64,000 nucleotides of DNA from Mesostigma viride (Eukaryota; Streptophyta; Mesostigmatophyceae; Mesostigmatales; Mesostigmataceae), in NCBI GenBank assembly GCA_009746045.1, contig RPFO01000312.1, positions 4,097,247 to 4,161,246 of the forward strand, written 5' to 3'. The position numbers were made by a program, and so were the translations under genes. Shown piece after piece: positions 33,561 to 46,600 of the stretch. Each line of letters opens with the position of its first letter. The first letter of the stretch is position 1. The notes under the pieces are model-generated. The model was not told where the DNA came from. It searched no databases and worked only from the letters and a program-made list of their open reading frames with translations.

Positions 33561-36500
33561 CTAGTGGTTATGAGAATAGCAAGGCCCAAACCCAGAAGGC
33601 TGTTTAATGCAGCACGCGTTCACCGTCCTCAGCACTGCCGCAAGTGCAACATGGTCAGTGACTTGGGCTTGCCAACGCTTACTTGCGTACGCCCGGTTCA
33701 TCAGCTCGGACACGGGTGATGCATCCGGCTTGAGCGAGCCGTGGAGCTCTGGTACGGCCTGTTGCAGGTGACGAGGAAAAAGGAAAGATAGTCCACGTTG
33801 CCTGCTTGAGAAGACAGGCCGGAAGATTTGTCCACACCTTAAGTCGGGCAGCAAAGGTGCCGAACACTTGCATTCAGCACGACACAATCCTATACGCTCG
33901 TACTTCTAATGTCAACAGGAAGCAGCGCAAAACTGTTATATTCGCCTGCAACGTGCTGGTTCGCCCGCAAAGTGGCACTGGAAGCAGCCGCCGCGGCATG
34001 CCAGGCGCAGCGGCAGATTAAGTAGACGTGGCTAATACTTCATGCACTACAAGAGGGCACATTTCTTGTCCCACTTTCCTTGTTCACACTGACCCTGGCC
34101 CTATGTCTATAGCCTGCTAGGAGGAGGCCACGAGTGAGTGGGCTTGAAAACATTAAGACAAACAGCCCGAAAACAGATCCCTTGTAATCAGGGGCATGTC
34201 ATGGTTCCACTACAGGAACCGGCGTCAAAGGCGAGTCTGCAGGAAAATGCAAACCTGGCAGCAGACTCCGTAGATTTGCAGAGCCAATTAAGGACAACGG
34301 CACGGGCAGTACCAGCTGCTCACCAGCAGCACGGAGTCGCGCCAGCGGCTGCGTCGCGGGTCGGTGGTGAGAAAACCCTCCTCGTCCAACAGACCGGATG
34401 CTAGCAGCGCGTCGTGGATGGCCTGCGAGCTGGCGCGTGGGAAACCTTCAATGCTGGGGGTGGGGGGGGGGGGGTCATTGGGTGGGAGGAGGGAGGTGAT
34501 GGGACGAGCCACGACAAAAGACAGGCTGACGAAAGACGCGCTAAGCTGCCAGACAAACTTGATAGGTCGCATGAGCTTCAGTGTGAATGAAGAACAGAGC
34601 ATGTCTTGGGTGGGTCTGGAATACAGAATGTGTAGTGGGGCGGCAGGCAGGCGTGTGGGTACTGGAGGTATGCCATGACCTGCTGAATAGATGGGCAGAG
34701 ACCAACGGCTATTTATACAGTAGGCAAATACTAGAACAGCATCGATGGGTGTGAGGCTGCAGGTACGGAGAGAAAGGAGAACGTGTGGGCATTGACACAC
34801 CACTGAAGGCAGTGGCAACACCCCGCTAGTAGTTTAGCCCAACAGGCTCCCAAGTGGTGGCAGCGTGGACACCAAGCGCCCATAACCGAAAGGAAGCGAA
34901 TCGCAAGCGCCCGCAATCACGACGCTGCTTGGTGCCGACTGCACACAACGGACCTCTAGGGATGCAGCCCAGCCTTTGTGCTGAAAGCGCGCTAAAAGTG
35001 ATGGCTGGGTGTAATGGTTGTCATGGGCGGTTTCCTATTCGTCCAACAGCCATCACGGCTAACCCCATGTTATGGTGTGCAGGCTGCGGGATCTAGAGCC
35101 CAACAGCAGTGATTATCAGGGTCAAAAAGCCCGGTGTTTGCTGGGCCAAGCAACGCTATTTACCGCTCACTGAAGAAGTCCGGTGTGAGCCGCATGGGAG
35201 GCACAACAATGACGTCCGCTTTTCTCCCCGCAGAAACCAGGATCTGACGGGGGGGAGCACAGGGCACGCCACCATGGCAGACGCACAGGGTGGCACACGT
35301 TACATAAATGACTTGATATTATCTCAGGATGGCGATCAGTGGGGCATGATTCCAGTGGGGGCGTTCAGAGGCATTATTCGCCATGCAGGACGGCTGTGGA
35401 GCCGCTTGCCAGCCGTGTAACAAGGGCCACGTAATGAGCTATCTAAAGAAGACCGTTTAACGAGCCAGTTAGCGAAATGTGTTAACGGCAGCCGATCCCT
35501 GTGGTCAGGCATGGAGCCTCCTAAATTTGCAGCACAAATCTCTCTTGTTTTGGCATCATACTGTTCCAATCACGGTCTAGACGTACAATAGATACTGCTT
35601 GCAGTCATCACGGGCTCAGCTGACAGAGCCTCACTTCGAAAACAGCTCAGTGGCTGTCTGTCTGCACGCAAGCACGCCCAGCTTATATTGCCCAAGCCCC
35701 GGGCACTGGGCTTGCTGAGGGCGTTGATGAAAGTGCTATGTATGCACACAGTCACCGACGCACCACCCGTCCCTGGCATGGCTGTTCAACTATTGCTATC
35801 ATCCGGTGACTGCTTATGTCAAAGTAGAAACCAGGCTCCCCATCGAATGGCAGCTACAGCAGCAGCTCCTTTCTTCTCTGCCTCACAAGCCATACTCACA
35901 CGCAAGGCAGGCGCTCTCAAGAACAAAATCCCCACCCACAACATCCCACACTCACATGCAAGGTGCTACCTCGACGTGTAACTAAAATACTTTACCTCCG
36001 CCTGCTGGTTCACGATGTGCGTTGTCCGAACGTCGCGCTGCATGGTCACGAAGAGGACCTGTGCGTGCCGCGCGCACGCAGCCAACGCGTGTGCAGGGAC
36101 ACGAATGCAAGCAGCCAGAACGCATTAGCCACCGAGCAAGCCAAATTATGTGTCGCCAGCCGCAACGCATCATAGACTATTTTCCGATATCGCCATCCAT
36201 GACGCAGACAAAACAGCCACCGATCGATTACAACCTCATTCTCGGTGCGACTGCATGCTATTGGCGTTGAGTGTAACCAGGCCTTGGCCATGCGCGGGAG
36301 GTTTCCCATATGAGTGAAGACCGCTTGGGGGGGGGGCAACCTAGCCAACCTTTTTAAGCATGAAAGGTTGCGGTGGTCGATTATGTGCCACAATGCCCCC
36401 ACATTACACAAGCAACACAATTACCATATGGCCATGACCACACGTATGATATGACCGCGTAAACTAGTGCTCTGCAAGGCAATCACTTGGGGGCCCTCCT

Positions 36501-39500
36501 TGCATCCTGTATACGCCGCAGGCAGGAGGCGCGCCCTGGCATCTCTGGCCACCACCGCTGCCATGCATGTGCGCATGAGCGTGCCAGCGAAATGCGAGGT
36601 TTGCGCCAACCAAAAGTAGCAGTTAACCAACTGTGCGGCCATGCATGAGGTCCCATGACAGATGCTTCCCTCCCAAAATCGGCCAAGAGAAAGGATACAA
36701 CCAAATACGAAGGAAATGACATCTGCAGATGTCAACTTGCCCCAACGCAGGGGATACATCAGGTGGGGTGGGCCTCATTTCAGTCCATATACTGGAGGGG
36801 GGTGTCTCCACACATGACACTCCCAACTGAACGACCCCAAGGCACAATGGAGTCAGCTCCAAACACAAGATCGCCTTTATCTACCAACATTATGCACAAG
36901 AATTTGGCGATTGAAGACTCACGAGCTCTATCTCCACTGCCCTATCCTATGGGTAACGAAGCTGGCCCGCGCAGTTTACCGGCGGGTACGGGGCGCCGCC
37001 ATAGGCCGGCTTAGTGTTGTCCTGTCGTACGGCACGCATGATCTGGACAACCACCGCATCCACCGGCATGTGCAGGGGCAATGCGGCTGCAAGGGGGTAG
37101 GAAGGTGGAGGGGGAATGAAGGGTGGAACAAGGGATACAGGGGCAAGAGGGTGTGTGCGGACACCAACGCAACGGATGGCATGGTAACGGGGTCCAGCGC
37201 AAGGGAGGAGGAGGTGTTCAGAGAGAGGCAACGATCTGGCAAGTATCAATGACGGCCCCACAGCAGCCAAAGGGTGCAGACCCGTGAACCGCATCCAACA
37301 AGTTTTCACACCCCGTATTTCAACCTGGGCTTTTGGGTTAGTTTGGGGTTCTGACGTCGCCGTGTGGCAACCCAAGTCTCGAGTCTGCAGAACTGTCATG
37401 GTGGCCCCCCTTCCCAAACCAATGAGAAACTCCCCACAGGAAGGGATGCACAGATGGTCAGGTATCTATAACCTGAAATGGCACAACCCAAGACGTGACC
37501 AGGGATGCAACATTGCCTGATCCAGAACCCCCATCATGACAAAAGCTCATCAAAAGCCCCAGATTCCTACGTGCATGTGTTAGGAAGCTGCACAGTATGT
37601 CTCCCTGATGGCATAGAGCTATATATGTGGGCGAGGGGCTGTTTGGGGCCGAGAGCCCCAAGTTCTTTGTTGACGCAGATACCACACTAAGCACACTAAG
37701 CGACGGAAGCGTGTGGCATTCCCTCCCCTGTCAGGCACACCGAACCAAATGACAAGCCTTCCACATGACCACGCAACACCGGCTTGGTCTGGGCAGGCAG
37801 GGAGTAGGCAGGGTAGTGCTTACAGACGAATGCCCCCCCTGAGGACGCGCCGAGCGCAAACAGGGGCACGTGGGCCACTCCTTCCCTCTCGCGCAGAGTG
37901 GAGATCACGGATGTGACGGATGCCTGCACCAAGCCGTGCAAGGGACATGGTGTGGGTATTACATGCCATGAGCGGGACAAGATGTGGCGTGAGCCTGGCA
38001 GCCCACGGCATGCCATGGCATGAGCACGGGGGGGCACAGGCACGGCCAGTGACATACGCAAGTCACGCAACGCAGGGGAGACACACATTATGGCATGCTC
38101 AAGGCACACACTTGGGAAACAGCGTGCATACAGAGCACGCAGCAGATCCTGCTTCTAAGGGGCGCCTTCGCTCGTATCAAGGCATGCTTGAAAACGAGAA
38201 GGCTCACTAGAACAAGAGCACGCGCGAATGCGTTGTGCCACAGAACGAGCGTACCACCGAGCACCCACGCAGCTGCCCTGCACCGATTGCTGCCACACCC
38301 GACCTTCATGAGGCCAGATGACAGCGGGACCAGATAGGAATCACATAGTAGTAGGAATCATATAATAGTAGTAGGAATCATGTAATAGTAGTAGGAATCA
38401 TGTAATAGTAGTATAACAGGACCAAGAATCCGGGGCCCAAGTGAGTGCTCCCATGGGGTGACCTTTCGGTGTGTCACGTGATGCTCGCATGTGGGCCACC
38501 GTGGCTTGCCGGGCCATCGCACAGTTGCCGAGTGGGTGCCTCGATAGCAAAGGGAAAAATCCACAGCCAAGAATTGTGGTTTCCCCAGAAAGTATGTTCT
38601 CTAATTACATTACCTGGCCTTAAACACCGTGCATGCCACCACCACCCACCATGCCTGACCACCCACCCCCATGCCTGACCACCCACCACATCAGCGCTGT
38701 CTTCACCCAGCAGCCAGCACCCCGAAGGTCGGTGTTGACTGCTGACTGCCAGCACCAAGTAGCCGCGTGCCAGCGCCGAATAAAACATGGCTTTCTCGAT
38801 GGGTAGGCCCAGGCAGTGGGGGCAGCCGTCGCTCTACCGGGGGGAGGGGGGGGCGCAGGTGACAGCAGGCATCACAGCAGCAAGAAATACTTGTCTTATT
38901 GCAGGCAGTGCATGTCATACAAGCAATACATGTTTACCAGGCAGCCTACACACAGAATTTCAAGCCACCAGGGAGGTGCTTCCATTACCAGTACGCACGG
39001 CAGCTTTACATGCACGTTGATCTATCCTGTCTATCAACAAACACTGCGAACATTTGTGGACATTTCTTCTGATGCTCATGAGCATGCTTCTTTAGCAAGC
39101 TGGTGTCAAATATATTTTGGGGGTGCAACTTGATGTGGAAAGTGTCGCCAAGCTATCTCAGCAAACACGCCCTATAAGTCCGAATCTGGAGCTGAGAAAT
39201 GATCTGGAAAGTTTGGAGCCCGTAATTCCGACGTGAGCGTAGAGCTGCAAAATTATTCACACTACGACCTCAACTCGTCTTCGCAAAGAAAGAGAAGTAC
39301 CTTGTCGATGAAGTCGGTCGCTTGGTGAGAGCATCCGTGTGCAAGGAATAAAACGGCAGATGGCCGCACGGTGGGTCTTGCCCAAACCACCTCAGCACCA
39401 GCAATAACTTCGACATGTACTGAATCGTTCGTGCTGTTTGGCACTTTGAGCCGCGAATTAGGTAGGTCCCCAAGGACGAACGAGGACGCAAACGTCAACA

Positions 39501-39561
39501 GTGCCAAGGATAGAAGGCAAGGCACGTTGGCCAGCAGCCTTCCCGACAAGATAAAATTCAT
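33561..39561 (-). CDS. Alpha/beta-hydrolase superfamily protein with signal peptide, seven exons
   Basis: Exons in transcript order: 39561-39301, 38833-38690, 37923-37824, 37086-36980, 36060-35996, 34453-34324, 33758-33561. All have GT-AG borders and matching phases. The total is 1005 nt, giving 334 residues and a stop. Residues 1-30 form a signal peptide or anchor (LLSLALLTFASSFVLG); an upstream ATG at 39606 would add 15 residues. Exon 1 holds the oxyanion-hole HG (LFLAHGCSHQATDF), exon 2 CPHCLGLP and LARGYLVLAVSS, exon 3 the nucleophile elbow GASSGG (Ser162). Later exons hold VVVQIM, VLFVTMQRD and ALLASGLLDEEGFL. The C-terminal segment where relatives usually have a His reads AYASKRW, so the triad may be incomplete. 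It belongs to a plant hydrolase group of uncharacterised substrate. Confidence 0.85.
38338..38415. repeat. Short tandem repeat, about 21-bp unit
   Basis: Four units of taggaatcatgtaatagtag with small changes. It lies in the hydrolase intron between exons 2 and 3. Confidence 0.8.
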
Positions 39562-40643
39562 TTTGACAATACGCCTCGGCGCCGTCCAGCAGGGCCGCCA
39601 AGGCATGTCGTTCACGACATGTTACTTCCGGGATCCTCCCGGAGAAGAATTATTCCCGGAGAAGAATTATAAGGACATCCTGGTGTTCATGGCGGTATGT
39701 AACATTACCGATTCAGAAAGCGAAGACTCGAATTGCCTAGTAGGATGTCACGATAAAGATTATTTTCGACTTATACGATTGATCCTTCCGCAATCGACCG
39801 GATCTGGCGGTCCGACTTGAACAAAACCGCGGCAGAAAAAGCACACACTAGCTGGACGATCTCGAAATCTGGAGCCTGGATTACCGTGGGTAAAAATGCA
39901 GCCTCAAATCGCTCATAACTAAGAGTGGTGGCTAATTTATCTTCACCGAAATCAAGGCCAGATCACTTTGTAATTTCAATGGTAAATCCTGGGTCAATTT
40001 GACATTCATCGGGTGAGCAGTGAGCACTGAGCACATCACCTTCAACTTTTACCCGTCGGTCTTTCATGTGTTTAGATAGCGGGAAATAATGGCCCAATCA
40101 CTAATCACTAATCAGGGCCTTCTATGGGAGAAACCGCGCTACAATGTAGAGGTCAACATGGTTGTCACGTGCGTCTGGATTCTGGAAGCTGGCTTGGAGC
40201 TGGCTTGGCCCCGCAAATCGACATCGCGCCCGCACAAGAGCCGCGCTTATTTATAACTACGGCGCGGCGCACTTGCATTGCCGCAGATGCACGTAGGTGA
40301 AGAATACCTGTTACCATCGCACGTCACACGCACGGGCCTCCCTCGAAGCAGTGCTACGGTTTCTGAGTGCGCACAGTCGTGCACTTCGCTAATAAACCCG
40401 GGATAGCCATGGCCGACTACGCCGTAAACTTTTCCCCCATCACTAGATAAGTCTGGTATGGGGACCTCGAACACGAAGAAGATGCGTCTTTTTTCTCAAA
40501 GATTGCAAGGATGGGCTCAAGGATAGTGCTCCTGCAATAGACAGCCTTCCTGTTCGCAGAAGCCGTGGTCGTTTTGGTCGTCTAGGCGGGCACGCGCGAC
40601 AGGCAAGCCGACAAGTAACAGTTGGGTGTTTTCTTGAGAAGCA
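39562..40643. promoter_or_regulatory. Shared 5' intergenic region between divergent genes
   Basis: The hydrolase start (39561, minus) and the PCF11 start (40644, plus) face away from each other across about 1.1 kb. The region should hold both promoters, but I see no unambiguous TATA box or named motif. Short ORFs here have no support. A direct repeat cggagaagaattat occurs at about 39641 and 39657. Confidence 0.4.
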
Positions 40644-43600
40644 ATGGTGGAATCAGAGCTTACAGAAGAGGAATTGTACGACCTGCAGGTCTCGTACGAG
40701 GCTTCACTGGAAGACCTCAAGGAAAATTCCAGGACCAAAATTGCTAGTTTAACCATGATATCAGAAGAAAACATCGCTGCTGCGGATCGCATCGTCGCTG
40801 TAATATTTCGGCGGATAGAGCAGGTGAGCCCGAACAGGCACGAGCCCACTTCTATGAAATACGTATCAAACGCTGGCAGACACGCAGCAGCAAACTCTTC
40901 CTTTTTCTCGCCATGCCCTGAGACGGCAAATTTTGTTTAATTTGTTAGCTGCGCGCTCGGCTCCAACTCGGCTCAACAACCTGGGTACGTGCTTCGTTGC
41001 CTGATATCTTGCTCCCCATTCCCACTCTTCAGGCACCGCCCGAATACAAGCTCCCTGCCATGTACCTGTTGGACAGCATCGCCAAGAACGTGGGCGGCGT
41101 CTACATCCCTCTCTTCTCGCGCATGCTCGCGCCCGTCTTCACCCGCGCCTACAATGAGGTCAACGAGTCCATCAAGGGCCGCGTGCGGCACCTGTTCGCC
41201 ACGTGGCAGGAGCAGCGCGTGTTCCCCGCCGACCTCCTCCAGCTGCTCAGCAGCCGGCTGGGTCTTCCCCCCCTGCAGGCAGCCCCCAGCGAGCAGGGTC
41301 TTCCGGATACAGGGGGCCAAGGGGGGCGGCTGGGCATGGGGGGGGCGATGGCGGCCCCATCCGGCGGCATCCACGTAAACCCGAAGTTCCTCGAGTCCCA
41401 GCGGAAGGAGGTGAGTGAGAAACGAACCGAGGAACTAGGTGAGTGCGTGTACCCACGTGTGCGGTGCCTAGCGCATGGTGCCTAGCGCATGGTCCGCTGT
41501 AACAACCAGCATCTCAAGTCGTGGCAGAAGGTGGTGAGCGTGCGCATGCGGTCCCTGTATCTAGCCTGGACCGCTGTACTGGCCAGCTGGGCAAGTGCAG
41601 TGGAAGGAGGTGAGCGCACGCACATTAGCGAGCAAGTCAGCGCTCCCCTCTCGATACGTTACAGCCCTTGTGGCTTCAACACCCCCTCTGTGTCCTATGC
41701 TCTTGTCGCACCCTCGTGATCCCGCCTTTGTTACCCTACCTTGGTGCCCTGCCGTTGTGCCCCACCTCCGTGCCCTGAATGTGTCATACCCATGACCATG
41801 CTGCCTCCCCTCCCCACGCACACGACGACCCACCCCCTCCCCACGCACACGACGACCCATCCCCTCCCCACGCACACGACGACCCACCCCCTCCCCACGC
41901 ACACGACGACCCACCCCCTCCCCACGCACACGACGACCCACCCCCTCCCCACGCACACGACGACCCATCCCCTCCCCACGCACACGACGACCCACCCCCT
42001 CCCCACGCACACGACGACCCATCCCCTCCCCACGCACACGACGACCCATCCCCTCCCCACGCACACGACGACCCACCCCCTCCCCACGCGCACGACGACC
42101 CATCCCCTCCCCACGCACACGACGACCCACCCCCTCCCCAGGCGCATGACTACACGCAGGCATCGCGCGCGACGGAGGCGGACATGGGCCGGCTACCACG
42201 CCCAAACGCGGCACTTGACGCGCAACGACCCGCTGACAACAGGCTGGGCCCCGCACCCGCGTTTGGTGGCGTTCCGGCGGGCAGAGGGAACTGGGAGGCA
42301 ACGGGCGCTGGTGGCGGTAGCATGGGGGGGGGGGGGGGGCACCCGCCCCGGTCAGCCAATGCCAGAGGGGCGGCCAGCGTCCGCGTTCGGTGCGCGGGAC
42401 ATGGGCCACGAGATGGCGGTCATGGAAGGGGCGGGGGCACGTGGGGGGCTGCCTTTGCAAGGCCTGCGGGGGCAAGGCCCGACGCCTTATGCTGGCGGTG
42501 ACGGTGGCTACCCCAATGGCCGTGTGCCGTCTGCAAGAAGCAACGTGGGCCCCATGGGGTTCCGCGGGATGGAGCCCGCGATGGAGGGGGGGCTTGGGCC
42601 TACTCGGGGAGGGCTGGAATGGGAGCTGGCGAACCGGGGGGGGGGCGGGGGGATGGTGGGTGGTCGCATGCGGGGCATGGAGGGGGAGGCTGGCGGCCCC
42701 ATGGCCGGACGAGGTGGCGTCGCAAGCAGCAGGGAGGGGGGGGAGTTCTCACGGGGTGTGGGCGGGGCGGGTGCGCAGTGGGGCCGGGCGCAGGGCTATG
42801 ACGGTCCGCCGTCAGCCCACCCAGGTGCCTTCTACCCGCAAGAGGCTGGCGGGGCCTCTGGTGTTGGGTTGGATCGAATGACGGGGCAGGGTGGCGCAAG
42901 GGACATGGCGGAAGGAGGCGCAGGGTACCTTGGCCAGGGGACTGGTATGGGTGGCATTTCTGGGAGGGATGGACGGGCGGCAGGCGCGTGGATGGCCGGC
43001 GGCTCCGGTGGCGGTGTGGCGGGGGGATGGGGCGGCATGCAAGGTGGGTCGAGTTCCTCTATCGGCTGTTGTAGGCCCCACACGTTATCTGCGGTGCGTG
43101 CCCGATTGCATTGTCAGCTGTGTCCTCTTCTGCTGGCACGTGCCTGTCTTCTTCTGCCAGCAGTAGGTTCCAGCTGTCGTCTTACCTGCTGTGCCATGCG
43201 GCCATGGACGACTTCTGTGATAACTCCACCCAGAGGTGATAATTGCAACTGGAGAGGCCACATCCATGGTTTCGTGTTTTCATGCTTTCATGTTTTGATG
43301 ACTTTCGAAGGCTTCTGTTTCCTCGACTGCGTATCTCCCTCGTGCATCTCCCTCCCTGTGCATTTGCTTTCCCTTTCAGCGTGGCCATTTTCTTCACTTT
43401 GTGCCTAAACCTGACTTTCTTAACCTAGCGCCGGTCACGTTCTCCGCAATCTGCTGGTTCCCTCTTTGCCTCCTCGCCACCAGGTGGAGGTCAGAACGGG
43501 CCTCTCGGTGCACCCCTGGTGGGTGCGGGCAGTGTCATTCCAGCAGACAGGTCCTCCGTTGCCCCCCCCGCCCCCCTCCAACAACTTCAGCGCATCCTAG

Positions 43601-46600
43601 AGGCGGGCCAAGCCAACCCGCGATCTGCCCAGCAGCTTCGCTCCATGATGGCGGCATGTGGGGACGACATGCAGCGTGTGGCAGCAGCCATCGCGGCAGC
43701 GGTCGCCGCAAGGGAGAGCAGCAGCGCTTCTGGGGTGGGGGGTGGTCAGGGCCCCACTGCCCTGGCCATGAGGCAGCAGGTGCCCCCGGTTCTGCTGGAC
43801 GCTGCGCTGGCGTTTCTGGACGCAGCCATGTACGGCGCGGGGGTGGGGGCGGGGGTGCAGGGGGGGGGGCTGGGGAAGGCCCCCTTGTAGGGGGCATGGC
43901 GTCGAATGTCTCCTCAGCAGCGCTCGCCAGGGGGGCCGCAGGGATGGCGGTGCCCCTGATGGGTGGTCAACAAGCGGCGATGGTGGGCCAGCCAGGTGTC
44001 GCAATGGCATCACAGGGCATGGGCGGCGGCTTTGGCGCGGTTAGTTACGGAGGGGGTATGGACGGCATGGCGGGCATGGGCACCGGCGTGGGCATGGGCA
44101 TGCAGGTGCCGGCCGTGACTGGGGCGGCAGCCAGCGCGGGCGGCGTGCCTGATTTCCTAGGTAACGGCGACGCGCTCTCCTTGCTCTCCTCGCTGCTGCA
44201 GGAAGGGGTTGCGGGGGGTGTGGCAGTGGCAGAGGGCGGTGCTGGGGGTGCGGAGGATGCACCGGGCACGGTGGCGTTGGGTGCTGGTCGCCGTACTGAG
44301 GACGCTGGGCTGTTTGCGCAGCTGCTGCAGGAGGGGTTCCAGTCCAGCCTGCTCAAGAGGTAGGGTCCTCTATGTGGTGGATCAAGAGGTAGGGTGTAAG
44401 GTGGTTGCCTGCTCAAGAGGTAGGGTGCCTTGTTTGGTGGCTATGTAACTGGCCGTATTTGCTTGCTTGCTCAAGAGGTAGGGTCCGCTATGTGGTGGAT
44501 CAAGAGGTAGGGTGTAAGGTGGTTGCCTGCTCAAGAGATAGGGTGCCTTGTTTGGTGGCTTAGCAACGGGCCGTATTTGCTTGCTTGCCCAAGTAGGTTT
44601 TAAGAAGAGCGATTGCCGAACGGGAATCTGGCCTTGCCTGCTTTCGTGAATGGTGAGGTGGGCGAGGTGAGTTTACAAGGATGGGAAGTGTGGGAAAACA
44701 GGGTCCCCACGGGTGATCATTCGGGGCTGGAATTGCGCAAGCGCTGTCACGCGGGGGGACCGGTTGCAGATGTTTGGTCCCCCCCAAATGGGCTGCGGCG
44801 GTAATTGCAAGAACGGTGGCTGTGTGCATCACAAGTGGCATGGCCAGGGTCTCTGAACACGGTACCAAGAAACTGCAACAAAGTAAGACTCAAAACTGAC
44901 ATGGTATTATTACACGGCCTGGTGTTAGCTATCTAATAGGTCTACACGAGCAAGCTTGTAATATGTTCAGGCCATTGGCAATGCTTTTGTCATGCAGCTG
45001 ATGCTTGTGTCAACAATGGGATGTGTAGGTTTGGCAGGCCATAAACCTCGTTCTTGCTCTGCCACATCAAGCCGGGAAATTTGCTGTGTGACCAGAGATC
45101 AGACCTCTCTCTAGTCTAGAAACAACAGCTCAGCAGGACAGGCAGGTACACTTTCTCAGGCACCCCCCTTTGCCGCATCTTTGTACTAAAGAGGCGCAAG
45201 CATCATCAGCCCTCGCTCAAGCTCAAAATTGGCTCACGGCAGGATGTCTGCCAACAACTTGACAGTATCTCCTCGCCAGAGCCATGCTGGACGGTGATGT
45301 CAGCACCGTCCAGATCCTCACGTATGAAGTGCGGACGCGTGTCTTTATGAGTGTATGCGCTCATGTGCATCCGCATCCGCGCCCCTCATACCCCAACACC
45401 TTCACTCACACGTATGCCCCCTGCGCCCCCCCCCCCCGCCACCCAGGCGGCTTGAGCCTGCCATCTCTGCGCTCTACTTCGACCTCCAGTTCCAGTGCGC
45501 CACCTGCGGCCTGCGCTTCCAAACACAGGTATGCCGCCACAGTGCATGGGTGCGGGTGGAGAGTAACAAACATGAGGCCACAGGAGCACGCCGCAATGCT
45601 GCAGCGTATGGGCTGCTCGCTAGGGGCTGGTGGCATGGGTGCTATAGTTGCAATGGGCGGGACTGTGTGGGGGGGTACGGGGTTGCCGAGGACTTATGTC
45701 AGCGGTTCGAGTCCGCTTACCTCCATGCGTTGGAGGTGGTGCTGGCGCGTTGCAGGCGGCGTGTGTGCATGGTGCAAAACAACCCCAATTGGTTGCGAGG
45801 CTGCGGAGATTGTAAGGAGGACAGGGGGCATGAGAGACGCTGTGGCTCGTCTGTCGGACATGCCTATTCTGTGGAACAAGCCTATTCTCTTGAAGATGCC
45901 TGTTCTGTGGAACAAGTCTATTCTCTTGAAGATGCCTATTCTGTCGGACATGCCTATTCTGTGGATGGAACAAGTTTGCTGAACATGTGCAATGTGGGGA
46001 GTGTTTTGGGAGCACATGGTGGTGGACGATGCCGCGACACCTGAGAACAGGCCGAGGACGAGGGATGGCACCCGGCACTGCTACAGCCCGTCACATTGGT
46101 ACCCTAGCGGGTTGCAGTCGTACCGCAACCGGCGAGGGCCCCTCAGTACCTGTACCAGTACCAAAATAGTGAAACCTGGCACTCGTGTCAACTCTCCTAA
46201 CGATGGGAAGCAGCACGACAAGGAGGTGCCAAGGAGACCCTGCTTGCGCTGATGTGACGATCTGTGCTATCCTGTTCGCTTGCCCTCTCGCTGACGACCG
46301 TTGGTCTCTCCCTGGGTGCTGCGTGCTTGTGTGCGTGCGTGCGCGTGCCTGTTTGCAGGACGGGCACAGCAAACACCTCGACTGGCACTTTTTGCGCAAG
46401 CGGCGGCAAAAGGCCCAGAAGGCGGCCTCGCGGACCTGGTTCGTGGAGCCCAAGGTGAGGGTCTGTAATTACTTGTTTTGGGCTCCTTATCTGTTCATGG
46501 AGCCCAAGGTGCACTTGCTCACATTTCTGTGTGTGTACGCGTGTGTATGTGTCTGTATGTGCGTGTGTGCGTGTGTGTGCGTATGTATGTGGGTGGGTGC

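Noticed and set aside
34364-34678. Plus-strand ORF opposite a hydrolase exon
   Set aside because: It is the complement of the well-supported minus-strand exon 34324-34453 and its flanking intron.
35570-35779. Extra hydrolase exon (QPLSCFRSEALSAEP)
   Set aside because: No donor gives a phase compatible with the next exon, while the direct join of 35996 to 34453 keeps the frame and yields an exact 1005-nt CDS.
45671-45727. Functional tRNA gene
   Set aside because: There is no room for the D and anticodon arms; kept only as a structural curiosity.
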